Part shown: in pieces, positions 1 to 8,248 of the stretch
Layout: each line of letters begins with the position of its first letter
How positions within the stretch are numbered: position 1 is the stretch's first letter
NCBI GenBank assembly: GCA_964544115.1
Contig: CAZJBP010000077.1
Location: forward strand, 1-17,358
DNA length: 17,358 bases
Reading direction: 5' to 3'
From: CAZJBP01 sp964544115
Lineage (GTDB): Bacteria > Verrucomicrobiota > Kiritimatiellia > UBA8416 > JADHWI01
The notes under the pieces: model-generated
What the model saw: only the letters and a program-made list of their open reading frames with translations
Database searches by the model: none
What the model was told of the DNA's origin: nothing
Translations under genes and position numbers: made by a program

Positions 1-488
1 TGACCGTGGCCGGCTCCGTTCTGGCCGGCACGGGGCGCTCCTCTGTGGCGATGGGCATGCTCCTGGCCGAGTGGATCGGCGACACGATCCGCGTCTCCCT
101 CACCGACTCGCCCGTTAGAGAGGTCCAAGTCGGGCTTGAACTGCTGCGCTGCCTGGGGCTGCGCCCGCCGGGACCCCGGGTGATTTCCTGCCCGACGTGC
201 GGCCGCTGTGAAGTGGACTTGGTCGCCGTCTGCACCCGTGTGGAGCAGGCGCTGGAGCAGTTCTATCGTGACAATCCCCAGGCTCCACGCCCGGTTGTGG
301 CCGTGATGGGCTGCATGGTCAATGGCCCCGGCGAGGCAAAGGACGCGGACATCGCCGTGGCCGGGGGGCGATCGTGGTTTGCCCTCTACGTGCGTGGCGA
401 GCACCGGTTGACCGTGAACGAGGCGGATGCCGTTGACGCGCTTCTGGACGAGGTGCGACGGTGGCGAGCGGCGCCCGAAGGGGCTTGA
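1..488 (+). CDS. ispG: 4-hydroxy-3-methylbut-2-enyl diphosphate synthase, C-terminal part (5' end outside window)
   Basis: IspG (GcpE) carries out the reductive ring opening of methylerythritol cyclodiphosphate to HMBPP in the non-mevalonate isoprenoid pathway, using a [4Fe-4S] cluster. About 161 C-terminal residues are visible, and the reading frame is open to the left edge, so the gene starts outside the window. The cluster-binding motifs are clear: a SCPTCGRC segment (two cysteines, CxxC) near base 190, and GCMVNGPGEAKDADIAVAGG near bases 310-365, which holds the third cysteine and the glutamate ligand known in the family. The gene ends in TGA 25 bp before greA on the same strand, so the two are probably cotranscribed. 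The family assignment is secure; only completeness is unknown. Confidence 0.95.
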   Translation, partial: TVAGSVLAGTGRSSVAMGMLLAEWIGDTIRVSLTDSPVREVQVGLELLRCLGLRPPGPRVISCPTCGRCEVDLVAVCTRVEQALEQFYRDNPQAPRPVVAVMGCMVNGPGEAKDADIAVAGGRSWFALYVRGEHRLTVNEADAVDALLDEVRRWRAAPEGA

Positions 489-513
489 GTGTTTTGAAGG
501 AAGGGGCTCGGAT

Positions 514-2700
514 ATGTCGGATGCGGTGGAGATGACCGATCTTGCTGCGATGAGCACAAGCGAACTGGAGGCGTGGTTTCTCGGGAAACTGGGAGCCGAT
601 CCGTTTCCGTCAGACGCATTGATCGGCGTTGTGGCTGCAGCGTACGAGCAGCGCGGGTCGAGAACGGCCTCCGGGCTGGCCGACCTGTTGCGGGATGCTC
701 TGGCGGAGCGGCATGACACGGCGGGGCTGATCCGGCTGTTCCGGCTGGGGGCCGAAGGCCGACCCGATGACCCGGCCTTCCGGGACGCCTGTCGGAAGAC
801 GCTGGAACGGGCCGCCGCGGATCGCGCCTTCGGAGTTCTGGTCAAACACTCCGGGTTCGACAGCGCCCAGCCCCTGCCGGAGTGCCTGCGGCGGCTCGAT
901 GTGCTGCGCGCGCTGACGCCGGGAGCGTTTGTCCACGACGACACCTGGGGCTTCGGCACGGTCGGTCGCGCGGACGACTTCTATGCGCGGGTGACGATCG
1001 ATTTTACGGGCAAGCGCGGGCACCAGATGAGTTTCGCGTATGCGGTCGAGAGGCTGGAGGTGCTGTCGCCCGCACATTGGTTTGTGCGGCTGCACCAGGA
1101 TCTGCCCGGGATGAAGGCGATGGTGACCGGGCAGCCGGACGAGGTGGTCAGAGTCCTGCTCCGTAGCCTCGGGCCGATGAGCGTTCCGGATATCAAGGAG
1201 CGCGTGACCGCCGGACTGATGGCCGAGTCGGAATGGCAGGGGTTCTGGGATGCCGCGCGCGCCGCGCTGAAGAAGGATCCCGCCGTCGAGATTCCCACCA
1301 AGCGCAACGAGCCCGTGCGGCTGCTGTCCCGGCCCAAGTCGTGCGATGCGGGTTGGTTCGCGGCGGTTGCCAGGGAGCGCAGCCCCGAGGCGATTCTGGA
1401 AGCGGTGCTGGTGCTGGAGAAGAGCCGCGCCGATGCGGATGCGACGGCGCCGCATCTCGCGATCATGGCCGAGCGGATGGGCTTTGCGATTCGCGGCGCG
1501 GAGGACTCCCACCCGGAGCTGGCCGCGCGGATCTGGATGGCAGCGCTGAGGATGAAGCTCCCGTTGCCGGACGGCGTCGAAGGGGCTTTGCTTTCGGCCG
1601 ATGCCCGGCTGCTGGCCTGCCTGCAGCGCCTGCCCGCGCGGGAGATGGCGGTCTTTATGGCCGAAGTGCGCGCCCGCTGCGGCGAGCGACTGGCCTCGGT
1701 GTTGAGCACCCATCTTGAACGCCTGCCGGTCAAGGCAGTGGGGGAAGCCCTGGTCACGCTGGCGGCCGACGGTGGGGGGGCGGCCGCTGCCTGCATGGAG
1801 CGGCTGCGGGCCGTGCTGCGCGAGCAGAAGGGGGTGAGCCCTGCTGTTGCCTGTTGGCTGGCCGAGAACCTGCCCTGGGTGGCGGCGCAGCGGCTGGGCG
1901 ATCCGGCTGCCGTGTTCCTGGTGTCCCTGGGCGCGCTGGAGCAGTCTGCGGGCGGAGACCAGCTCCGAGCCCAGAAGCTGCTGCGCGAGCGTTTCGTGGA
2001 CTCCGAGTGGCTCAAGATCGTGTTTGATTCGACCGAGGAAATCCGCCGCTCCGAGCTGGTGCGTCGCGTCGAGGCATCGAACGGATGGGATGCCGCCGGC
2101 AAGCGCTCGGTTCTGGCGCGCCTGATCAAACTCTACCCGGAGCTGGGGCGGGTGCTGGCGGGAGGCGCGTCCGGCGCGGCCGCCGCGCCGTCGGCCGCGG
2201 CCAAGACCCGGTTTACCTCGTGGCGGTCGCTCAAGGATCGGCAGGAGCAGTTCCGCAAGCTCAAGGAAGAGGAAATCCCGGCGAACAGCCGGGAGATTGC
2301 CGTGGCTCGAAGCTACGGGGATCTGCGCGAGAACTTTGAGTATCAGGCGGCTCGGGACCTCCAGCGGATGCTGCTGAAGCGGGAGGCTGAGATCCAGGAG
2401 GACCTGACGAGCATGCAGGGCTCCGACTTTGCGAACGCTCCCCTGGACAAGGTCGGCATGGGCGTGGAGGTGGACCTGCAGCGTCCCGGCGGAACGGTGT
2501 GGACGATTCGCATCCTCGGCGAGTGGGACCGCGATGAATCCCGTTCGGTTATCAGCAGCCGCAGCCTGGTGGCCGAGAGGCTGGCTGGGCGGGCCGTGGG
2601 CGACGAAGTGGATCTGCCCATGGATGGCGGGGAAGATCGGTGCCGGGTGGCGGCCATTCGCGAGCTTCCGGCCGACATCCGGGACTGGGCGCGCGGCTAG
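514..2700 (+). CDS. greA: Transcript cleavage factor GreA with very long N-terminal extension
   Basis: The protein has 728 residues and only the last ~150 (from about residue 580) are Gre-like: a coiled-coil segment FRKLKEEEIPANSREIA, then GDLRENFEYQAARDLQ, then the FKBP-like C-terminal domain. D603 and E606 in GDLREN correspond to the acidic tip (D41/E44 in E. coli GreA) that stimulates RNA cleavage in backtracked RNA polymerase. The tip is SEN-to-REN substituted and NFEY replaces NAEY, with the acidic residues kept. Residues 1-570 are helical-looking and match no domain I can name; an Ala-rich linker at about 548-560 separates the two parts. Long GreA proteins of about 715 residues are known from Chlamydia. 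ATG at 514 was chosen because GAAGGAAGGGG lies just upstream; earlier in-frame codons fall inside ispG. Confidence 0.9.
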   Translation: MSDAVEMTDLAAMSTSELEAWFLGKLGADPFPSDALIGVVAAAYEQRGSRTASGLADLLRDALAERHDTAGLIRLFRLGAEGRPDDPAFRDACRKTLERAAADRAFGVLVKHSGFDSAQPLPECLRRLDVLRALTPGAFVHDDTWGFGTVGRADDFYARVTIDFTGKRGHQMSFAYAVERLEVLSPAHWFVRLHQDLPGMKAMVTGQPDEVVRVLLRSLGPMSVPDIKERVTAGLMAESEWQGFWDAARAALKKDPAVEIPTKRNEPVRLLSRPKSCDAGWFAAVARERSPEAILEAVLVLEKSRADADATAPHLAIMAERMGFAIRGAEDSHPELAARIWMAALRMKLPLPDGVEGALLSADARLLACLQRLPAREMAVFMAEVRARCGERLASVLSTHLERLPVKAVGEALVTLAADGGGAAAACMERLRAVLREQKGVSPAVACWLAENLPWVAAQRLGDPAAVFLVSLGALEQSAGGDQLRAQKLLRERFVDSEWLKIVFDSTEEIRRSELVRRVEASNGWDAAGKRSVLARLIKLYPELGRVLAGGASGAAAAPSAAAKTRFTSWRSLKDRQEQFRKLKEEEIPANSREIAVARSYGDLRENFEYQAARDLQRMLLKREAEIQEDLTSMQGSDFANAPLDKVGMGVEVDLQRPGGTVWTIRILGEWDRDESRSVISSRSLVAERLAGRAVGDEVDLPMDGGEDRCRVAAIRELPADIRDWARG

Positions 2701-3629
2701 AACAGGTTGCGGCGCAGGAACACGTACACGCTGGTGGCCGACAGGGCAATCGACAGCCCCATCGTGATCAGGAACGCGTGGGCGGATCTCTGGAACGGCA
2801 AGTCCACGTTCATGCCGTAAATGCTGGCGATGAGCGTGGGGATCATCAGCACGATCGTGATCGAGGTCAGGGTCTTCAGCACCACCGCGAGGTTGTTGGA
2901 GACGATCGACGCGAAGGCGCCCATCGTGCCGCTGAGAATGCTGCTGTGAATGCCGGCCAGATCGTGCGCCTGGCGAAACTCGACCTTCACATCCTCAAGG
3001 ACGTCGAGATCATCCTCGCTCAACGAGCGCCCGAAGACGCGGTGCAGGCGCTCCCAGATGGGCTCGTTTGCCTTCAGGGACGTCGTCAGGTAGACGAGGC
3101 ACTTCTCGAGGTTCAACATGCGGATGAGCATCTCGTTCTTCAGGGAGAGGTGAATCTCCTTCTCGGCGGCGTTGGCCTCGTCACTGATGTGCTTGAGATG
3201 CAGCAGATACTGCCGGGCCACTTGAAGCATCAAAGCGCAGACGAACCGGAGACGCTCCGTTGGCGCGCTGATCTTGGTGTGGTTGGAGACGATCTGATCC
3301 ATGACGACGGTGACTTCAGAGCACAGCGTCACGATCCAGCGAGGGGTCAGAATGATGCCGAAGGCGATCGTGACGTAGGGCACGTCGCTTGCGTGCGTGT
3401 CGTGGTGGGGGATGCGGATGATAATCAGCGTGTTGTCGCCGTCCACCTCGATACGCGGCCGTTCATCGCGGTCGAGGGGGCCGATCAGCAGGTCCCGAGG
3501 GATCCCGAGGTTGGTCTGCGCCCAGTTCAGCGCATCGTTGTCAGGGCGCACCAGGCGGATCAGGCACGCGCTCTCGAGGGACGTCGTGTCTCGGAAGGCG
3601 TGGTCGACGTATTCCAGGAGGTGCAGCAT
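2697..3629 (-). CDS. corA: CorA-family divalent cation transporter
   Basis: This 310-residue protein is a CorA/MIT-type magnesium or cobalt channel of the inner membrane. The signature YGMN (G272-M273-N274) lies at the end of the first of two C-terminal transmembrane segments and is followed by a short loop VDLPFQRS and a second segment at about 281-305, ending in basic residues. The long N-terminal part is the cytoplasmic funnel domain. The loop lacks the classical MPEL motif, as in many distant CorA homologues, so the exact metal cannot be read. GGAAGGATGA sits directly before the ATG. The gene converges on greA, and the stop codons of the two genes overlap. It stands alone; an 85-bp gap separates it from the DUF72 gene upstream. 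Confidence 0.92.
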   Translation of the reverse strand: MLHLLEYVDHAFRDTTSLESACLIRLVRPDNDALNWAQTNLGIPRDLLIGPLDRDERPRIEVDGDNTLIIIRIPHHDTHASDVPYVTIAFGIILTPRWIVTLCSEVTVVMDQIVSNHTKISAPTERLRFVCALMLQVARQYLLHLKHISDEANAAEKEIHLSLKNEMLIRMLNLEKCLVYLTTSLKANEPIWERLHRVFGRSLSEDDLDVLEDVKVEFRQAHDLAGIHSSILSGTMGAFASIVSNNLAVVLKTLTSITIVLMIPTLIASIYGMNVDLPFQRSAHAFLITMGLSIALSATSVYVFLRRNLF

Positions 3630-3714
3630 GTCATCCTTCCACTCAGCCGGCGTCGTCGCAGGTCCCTGCGTTCCTGGCCCAAAGCCTACCCGTCAATTCA
3701 TGGCGCGCAGTATG

Positions 3715-4680
3715 TCAGCCCCGTCGCGGTGAAGAAAGCGAAAAGGACGTGTCTTCATCGCCAAGGGGGAGCTGTGGCTGAGGCGTCAATTCCGGGCGCG
3801 GCTTTGCGATGGGTTTGATGCGAGGGTAGCGGGCCGCGAGCTCAGGTGGCACGAAGACCTTTCCTCCAATAAGACGGGCTTTGATCTCCAGCGCATTCAA
3901 CATTTCCTTGCCCTGGAAATGATTGTTGGCCACCAGCGTCAGCGACCGGCTCATCTTCGCAATCTGGACGGTCCTTTCCACGATGCCGTCCAACTCGCCG
4001 GGGTCATAGCAGTAGTTGTAGGTTTCGTCCCGACCGGCGTCGCGACTGAACCATGCCTTGGTATTGCGTCCGTGCAGGCGGAAGTAGGCATCCCGCCCAA
4101 CGGGGCACAGCTGCATGGAGAAAGAGTTGGACGACGTGGGGTAGTCCAGGTTTGCGACGGTGACGCCCAGCTCCGACAGGAAGGTCTGGGCGTCGGGCGC
4201 TTCCCACGACTTATGCCTTACCTCCACGGTGATGTTGGCGACATCGCCGAACCTCGTGCGGACGGCTTCGATCAGCCTGCGGTGCTCGGCCGTGTCGTTC
4301 ATGTCCCATCGGAACTGGGCCAGAAGATGCCGGAGGCGGCCGGTCTGAGTGAGCGGGGCCAGACCGTCGTGAAAAGCGGCAACCATGGAGGGGTCCAGCC
4401 TGCCATGGTGCGTGATGTCCTGGTTCAACTTCGCGGTGAAGAAGAAGGCCGGCAGGTCGCGCGTCCGCCGCTCCCACGAGGCCACGGTCTGCCGCACGGG
4501 TGGGCGGTAGAAGGTGGTGTTGATCTCGACCATGTCGACATAATCGGCCACGTAGCGAAGCTTGTCGCGCGTGCCGCCGGGATAGACAAAGCCATCCCAG
4601 TCAGGATACGACCAACCGGCGATGCCGACCGCCACGCGCGACGCAATGTCCGCAGGAACGGATGGCCACGAGGAGTCCAT
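3715..4680 (-). CDS. DUF72 family protein (YecE-like)
   Basis: This 321-residue protein belongs to the DUF72 TIM-barrel family, whose biochemical role is unsettled. Recognisable family blocks are VGIAGWSYPDWDGFVYP near the N-terminus (about residues 17-33), VEINTTFYRPP, FFFTAKLNQDITH, VEVRHKSW and a central NLDYPTS. The C-terminal tail is proline- and serine-rich and looks disordered. It is the last gene of the minus-strand sugar cassette, 13 bp after the ROK kinase stop, so it is probably cotranscribed with it, although no strong ribosome binding site is visible. DUF72 proteins are often guessed to act on sugars or nucleic acids; nothing here decides that. Confidence 0.88.
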   Translation of the reverse strand: MDSSWPSVPADIASRVAVGIAGWSYPDWDGFVYPGGTRDKLRYVADYVDMVEINTTFYRPPVRQTVASWERRTRDLPAFFFTAKLNQDITHHGRLDPSMVAAFHDGLAPLTQTGRLRHLLAQFRWDMNDTAEHRRLIEAVRTRFGDVANITVEVRHKSWEAPDAQTFLSELGVTVANLDYPTSSNSFSMQLCPVGRDAYFRLHGRNTKAWFSRDAGRDETYNYCYDPGELDGIVERTVQIAKMSRSLTLVANNHFQGKEMLNALEIKARLIGGKVFVPPELAARYPRIKPIAKPRPELTPQPQLPLGDEDTSFSLSSPRRG

Positions 4681-4693
4681 GCTGTGAGCCCGC

Positions 4694-5578
4694 CTACACC
4701 CCGATCAGCGCCGCGCCGATGACACCGGCTGAGTCGCCGATCTGGTGCCTGACGATCGGCGTCTCCAGGCTATCGCTGAACACGCGCTTGGCGACTTCCT
4801 CGACGCCGCGGGTGTAGATGCAGTCCATCTTGGACACGCCGCCGCCCAGGACGATGATGTCCGGATCAAGGACGTTGATGAGGTTGGCCATGGCGCGGCC
4901 GAAATTTGGGAAGAACCAGTCCATCAGCCGGATGGCCCTGTGCTCGCCCTTGCTGTAGTCGGCCTCGATCTCGCGCAGGCTCTTCTTGTCGCCGAACCAC
5001 TCGGCGTAGCGCCGCTCCATGCCAGCGCCGCTGATGAAGGTCTCGACGCAGCCTGCGGTCCCGCAGTAGCACACGGGGCCGTTGGGGTCGATCGACATGT
5101 GACCCCATTCGCCACCGATGGCCTGCAGGCCGGTCCAGACCTGGCCCTTGAACACGATGCCCCCGCCGCAGCCGGTGCCCATGATCACGCCGAACACCAT
5201 GTCCTTGCCGCGCCCGGCGCCGTCGATGGCCTCGGCCATGGCAAAGCAGTTGGCGTCGTTCTGGATGGCAATCGGCCGGCCCAGCCTGCGCTCGAGATCC
5301 TGCTTGACGGGCATGCCGTTCATGCAGACCGTATTGGAGTTCTTCAGCAGGCCGGTCTTGATCGACAGCGCGCCGGGGGTGCCGATGCCAAACGTGTGCG
5401 CGCCGCCGCCGATGCTGTCGACCATGGCCCGGTACACGGTCTCGATGTTCTGCAGAATGTGGTCGTAGCCTTGCTCGCGCTCCGTCGGCACCCGCTTGCG
5501 GAAGCACTCGCGGCCCTGGCCGTCCAGCACAATGCCTTCAATCTTTGTTCCGCCGAGGTCAATGCCCAGTTTATGCAT
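4694..5578 (-). CDS. ROK family sugar kinase
   Basis: This 294-residue ROK kinase (glucokinase/fructokinase type) phosphorylates a hexose or hexosamine with ATP in the cytoplasm. The N-terminal phosphate-binding motif is LGIDLGGTKIEG (4-15). The predicted catalytic base is D108 in QNDANCFA. The ROK zinc site is intact: H160, then C170, C172 and C177 in GHMSIDPNGPVCYCGTAGC. GTGCGGGIV (135-142) and LGGGVSKM near the C-terminus are further family blocks. Wording around KTGLLKNSNTVCMNG resembles E. coli Mak, so fructokinase is a reasonable guess, but substrate cannot be fixed from sequence. It starts 5 bp after the isomerase stop, without a clear Shine-Dalgarno, which suggests translational coupling. 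Confidence 0.92.
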   Translation of the reverse strand: MHKLGIDLGGTKIEGIVLDGQGRECFRKRVPTEREQGYDHILQNIETVYRAMVDSIGGGAHTFGIGTPGALSIKTGLLKNSNTVCMNGMPVKQDLERRLGRPIAIQNDANCFAMAEAIDGAGRGKDMVFGVIMGTGCGGGIVFKGQVWTGLQAIGGEWGHMSIDPNGPVCYCGTAGCVETFISGAGMERRYAEWFGDKKSLREIEADYSKGEHRAIRLMDWFFPNFGRAMANLINVLDPDIIVLGGGVSKMDCIYTRGVEEVAKRVFSDSLETPIVRHQIGDSAGVIGAALIGV

Positions 5579-5583
5579 ATGAG

Positions 5584-6576
5584 TTACTTGTCAAACTGGG
5601 CATCGAACGCAATGTTGCTCGGAGGGAAGTCCACGCTGCGCACGAACTCGCAGGCTTCCTGGGCTCCGTGGAGGCGGTCCATGCGGGAGTCCTCCCATTC
5701 CACCGACAGCGGGCCCGAGTAGCGGACGTCGTTGAGCGCCACGATGATGTCCTCGAACGCGATGTCGCCATGCCCGAGGGATCGGAAGTCCCACTGCCGG
5801 CGGGGATCCGCGAACTGGGTGTGGCCGCCGAACACGCCGACGGTGCCGTCGCCGTGGCCCCACCAGGCGTCCTTCATGTGCACGTGGAAGATTCGCTTTC
5901 CGAACGTGCGAATGAATTTCACGTAGTCCACGCCCTGGTAGCCCAGGTGCGACGGGTCGTAGTTGAAGCCAAAGGCCGGGTGCCCGCCCAGCGCGTCCAG
6001 CGCCCGCTCCGCGGAGGCGATGTCGAACGCGATCTCGGTCGGGTGGACTTCCAGCGCGAACTTCACGCCGTTGTCCTTGAACACGTCGAGGATCGGCGTC
6101 CAGTCCTTGGCGAACTGGGCGTAGCCCTTCTCGATCTGGTTCGGCAGGCAGGGCGGGAACGAGTAGATCAGGTGCCAGATCGGCGAGCCGGTGAAGCCGT
6201 TGACGACCTTCAGGCCCATGTTCGCGGCGGCCTTGGCGGTGGTCTTCATGGTCTTGGCCGCCCAGGCCTTGGCCTTCACCGGGCTGCCCTTGACCGACGC
6301 CGGCGCGAAGGCGTAGTGGCGCGCGTCGATGTTATCGCTGACGAGCTGGCCGGCCAGGTGGTGCGAAATGGCCCAGCACTTAAGCCCGTAGGTGGCCAGC
6401 AGCGCGTGCCGGTCCTCGCAGTACGCCTTGCTGCGCGCGCCCAGTTCGACGTCGAAGTGGTCGCCCCAGCAGGCCAGCTCCAGGCCGTCATATCCCCAGT
6501 TGGCCGCCATCTTGGCGAGCTCTTCGAGTTTCAAATCCGCCCACTGTCCCGTGAACAACGTTACCGGTCTTGCCAT
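5584..6576 (-). CDS. Sugar phosphate isomerase/epimerase, TIM barrel (AP-endonuclease 2-like fold)
   Basis: This 330-residue protein has the xylose-isomerase-like TIM-barrel fold typical of sugar isomerases and epimerases. Likely metal ligands appear in order: E176 in FALEVHPTE, D207 and H210 in NYDPSHLGYQG, H233 in HVHMKDAWWG, and E294 in LSVEWED. The N-terminal strand GYDGLELACWGDHFD is also typical. No signal peptide is seen, so it should be cytoplasmic. AAAGGGAGA precedes the ATG. It sits between a Gfo/Idh/MocA dehydrogenase (41 bp upstream) and a ROK kinase (5 bp downstream). In this group of bacteria such pairs commonly process oxidised or rare sugars, but the substrate here is unknown. 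Confidence 0.9.
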   Translation of the reverse strand: MARPVTLFTGQWADLKLEELAKMAANWGYDGLELACWGDHFDVELGARSKAYCEDRHALLATYGLKCWAISHHLAGQLVSDNIDARHYAFAPASVKGSPVKAKAWAAKTMKTTAKAAANMGLKVVNGFTGSPIWHLIYSFPPCLPNQIEKGYAQFAKDWTPILDVFKDNGVKFALEVHPTEIAFDIASAERALDALGGHPAFGFNYDPSHLGYQGVDYVKFIRTFGKRIFHVHMKDAWWGHGDGTVGVFGGHTQFADPRRQWDFRSLGHGDIAFEDIIVALNDVRYSGPLSVEWEDSRMDRLHGAQEACEFVRSVDFPPSNIAFDAQFDK

Positions 6577-6617
6577 GGTGCACTCTCCCTTTCGTTACTG
6601 AATCCGGATTGCGGCTC

Positions 6618-7769
6618 CTACTGCTTCATGCGCGTCCACTTTGCCTTCGACTTGCTGCTGGCCAGGACGGTCTCGATGAAGGCGAGACCGACGACGCCAT
6701 CTCGGACCGACGGGTGGTCGCACGCCGGGATCTTCTTGCCCGCCTGTACAGCGCGGATGCCGCGATAGGCTTCGCGGTACAGGTTGGCAAACGCCTCGAT
6801 GAAGCCGTCCGGGTGCCCCCAGATCAGCCGCGCGGCGGCCTTGGCCTCCGGGCAGAGATAGCCGTTGCCCTTGGAGAGCCGGATGCGCTTGCCGGCCGGG
6901 TCCAGGACGGTCAGGTAGTTGGGGTCTTCCTGCTTCCACTCGAGTCCGAGCTTGGTGCCGTAGATGCGCACGGCCAGCGGGTTCTCCTCGCCGGACGAGA
7001 TCTGCGAGGCGTAGAGGATGCCCCGGGCGCCGCCCTTGTAGTGCAGCAGGATGTTGCCGTCGTCCTCGAGCTTGTTGATCTTCACGAACGTGCTGAGGTC
7101 CGCGCACAGCTCTTCGATCTCCAGCCCGGTGATGTAGCGCACCAGGTTTTCGGCGTGGGTGCCGAGGTCGCCGATGCAGCCGGAGCCGCCCGCGACCTTC
7201 GGGTCCATCCGCCACATGCCGATGGCGTTGCCCGGGCTGGTGATGAAGCCTGCCATCCAGCCCTGCGGGTATTCAACGACGACCTTGTTGATGCGGCCGA
7301 GCATGCCCTTGCGGCACATGTGGCGGGCTTCCTTGACCATGGGGTATCCGGTGTAGTTGTGAGTGAGCATGAAGACCCGCCCGCTCTTCTGCACCGCGCG
7401 CTGGAGGGTCTTGGCCTGCGCGAGGCTGACGGTCATGGGCTTGTCGCAGATCACGTTGAACCCCGCCTCGATGAATCCGAGGGCAATCTCGAAGTGGGAG
7501 GAGTTGGGGGTGACGATCGACACAAAGTCGATGCGCTCGTCTTCCGGCAGGGCCGCTTCGCGCTTAATCATCTCGCGGTAGCTCGCGTAGACGCGGCGGG
7601 GATCGAGTTCCAGCTCCACGCCGGTCTTCTTCGACTTGGCCGCGTTGGACGAGAACGCGCCCGCCACCAGCTCCGCCTCGCCGTCCAGAGTTGCCGCGAT
7701 CCGGTGGACCGGCCCGATGAACGCCCCGACTCCTCCGCCTACCATCCCCATCCGAAGTTTGCGCTTCAC
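6618..7769 (-). CDS. Gfo/Idh/MocA family NAD(P)-dependent oxidoreductase
   Basis: This 383-residue protein has an N-terminal Rossmann fold with MGMVGGGVGAFIG (7-19) for NAD(P) binding, followed by VTPNSSHFEIAL (87-98). The EKP motif of the family appears as CDKPMTVSLAQA (K110, P111). The second domain carries GSGCIGDLGTHAENLV, in which D201 and H205 are the usual active-site pair. It probably oxidises or reduces a sugar or inositol-like substrate in the cytoplasm. The start is a GTG at 7769, supported by AGAGGGAGG eight bases upstream. It is the first gene of the cassette with the isomerase, ROK kinase and DUF72 genes, so the promoter should lie in the gap before 8248. Confidence 0.92.
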   Translation of the reverse strand: MKRKLRMGMVGGGVGAFIGPVHRIAATLDGEAELVAGAFSSNAAKSKKTGVELELDPRRVYASYREMIKREAALPEDERIDFVSIVTPNSSHFEIALGFIEAGFNVICDKPMTVSLAQAKTLQRAVQKSGRVFMLTHNYTGYPMVKEARHMCRKGMLGRINKVVVEYPQGWMAGFITSPGNAIGMWRMDPKVAGGSGCIGDLGTHAENLVRYITGLEIEELCADLSTFVKINKLEDDGNILLHYKGGARGILYASQISSGEENPLAVRIYGTKLGLEWKQEDPNYLTVLDPAGKRIRLSKGNGYLCPEAKAAARLIWGHPDGFIEAFANLYREAYRGIRAVQAGKKIPACDHPSVRDGVVGLAFIETVLASSKSKAKWTRMKQ

Positions 7770-7886
7770 GGTGTTGCCTCCCTCTGACTGCCTTGATTCC
7801 GCACGCGGAATTCAACGAACCATTGAGGGAATCGGATACCAGAAACAGAACGCGGCGGCAATGCCGGAGTGCGGCATGCCGCTGCA

Positions 7887-8054
7887 GGGGCGCATCCTCG
7901 TTTCAGCCCGCATATGGGGCTGGCGCTCGGAGAGCGCCGCCCCACCCATGCGCATCCGGTCCTGTGGCACGGTCGTTTGCGATCAAGTAGGCCGCCTCTC
8001 CGAGGCGCCGGCCCGCGCAGGGACGCCATAGGCACCGAAACGCGGATGCGCCCC
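7887..8054. mobile_element. MITE-like element with 18-bp terminal inverted repeats
   Basis: GGGGCGCATCCTCGTTTC at 7887-7904 matches the reverse complement of 8037-8054 at 17 of 18 positions. Inside lie two strong hairpins: 7915-7944, with TGGGGC and GGCGCTC pairing to GAGCGCC and GCCCCA around a GGA loop and one bulged T (13 pairs), and 7993-8007 (CGCCTC/GAGGCG, loop TCC) flanked by GGCC on both sides. The hairpin tips share CTCTCCGAG in opposite orientation. No coding capacity and no clear target-site duplication are seen. It could be a MITE or REP-like repeat; alternatively it is a chance or regulatory fold. The geometry is directly visible; mobility is inference. Confidence 0.5.
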
Positions 8055-8078
8055 CGTCGTGGTTGCGAAAGACGGGGG
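8051..8078. repeat. GC-rich hairpin at the edge of the inverted-repeat element
   Basis: CCCCCGTC (8051-8058) and GACGGGGG (8071-8078) form a perfect 8-bp stem with a 12-base loop. It overlaps the last bases of the right terminal repeat. No T-run follows on either strand, so a standard intrinsic terminator is unlikely. Confidence 0.5.
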
Positions 8079-8248
8079 TCTGACCGTGGCCAGTGGTTCG
8101 AGGGTGCTGCCCATGCCCCCGAGTGCCTGAAGGTGGTCGTGGGGGCAGGTCGAGCTCGCTTTGCGTGTGGGTATGCGTTGCGCGCGGGCGATTCTGTTGC
8201 AGCCGGCACCAAACGCTGGTAGGGTCGTCCCTGACGAGTGAGGGCGAA

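Larger units (their letters stand above)
7770..8248. other. Gene-free spacer between two divergent transcription units
   Basis: This 479-bp stretch separates the minus-strand sugar cassette from plus-strand nikR. I see no convincing gene: open frames here have proline/arginine-rich nonsense-like products. It contains a 168-bp inverted-repeat-bounded element (7887-8054) and a GC-rich hairpin at its right edge (8051-8078). Promoters for both flanking units must lie here, but I found no clear -35/-10 pair. Confidence 0.6.

Noticed and set aside
610..1713. Long minus-strand open frame opposite the greA extension
   Set aside because: Arg/Gln/Pro-rich product without motifs, whereas the plus strand reads through to the GreA domain.
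2640..3818. Long plus-strand open frame opposite corA
   Set aside because: It is the reverse-strand shadow of a clear CorA gene; the product is charged and shows no family motif.
5545..6768. Long plus-strand open frame opposite the isomerase gene
   Set aside because: The minus strand encodes a well-conserved TIM-barrel enzyme; the plus-strand frame arises from high GC at third codon positions.
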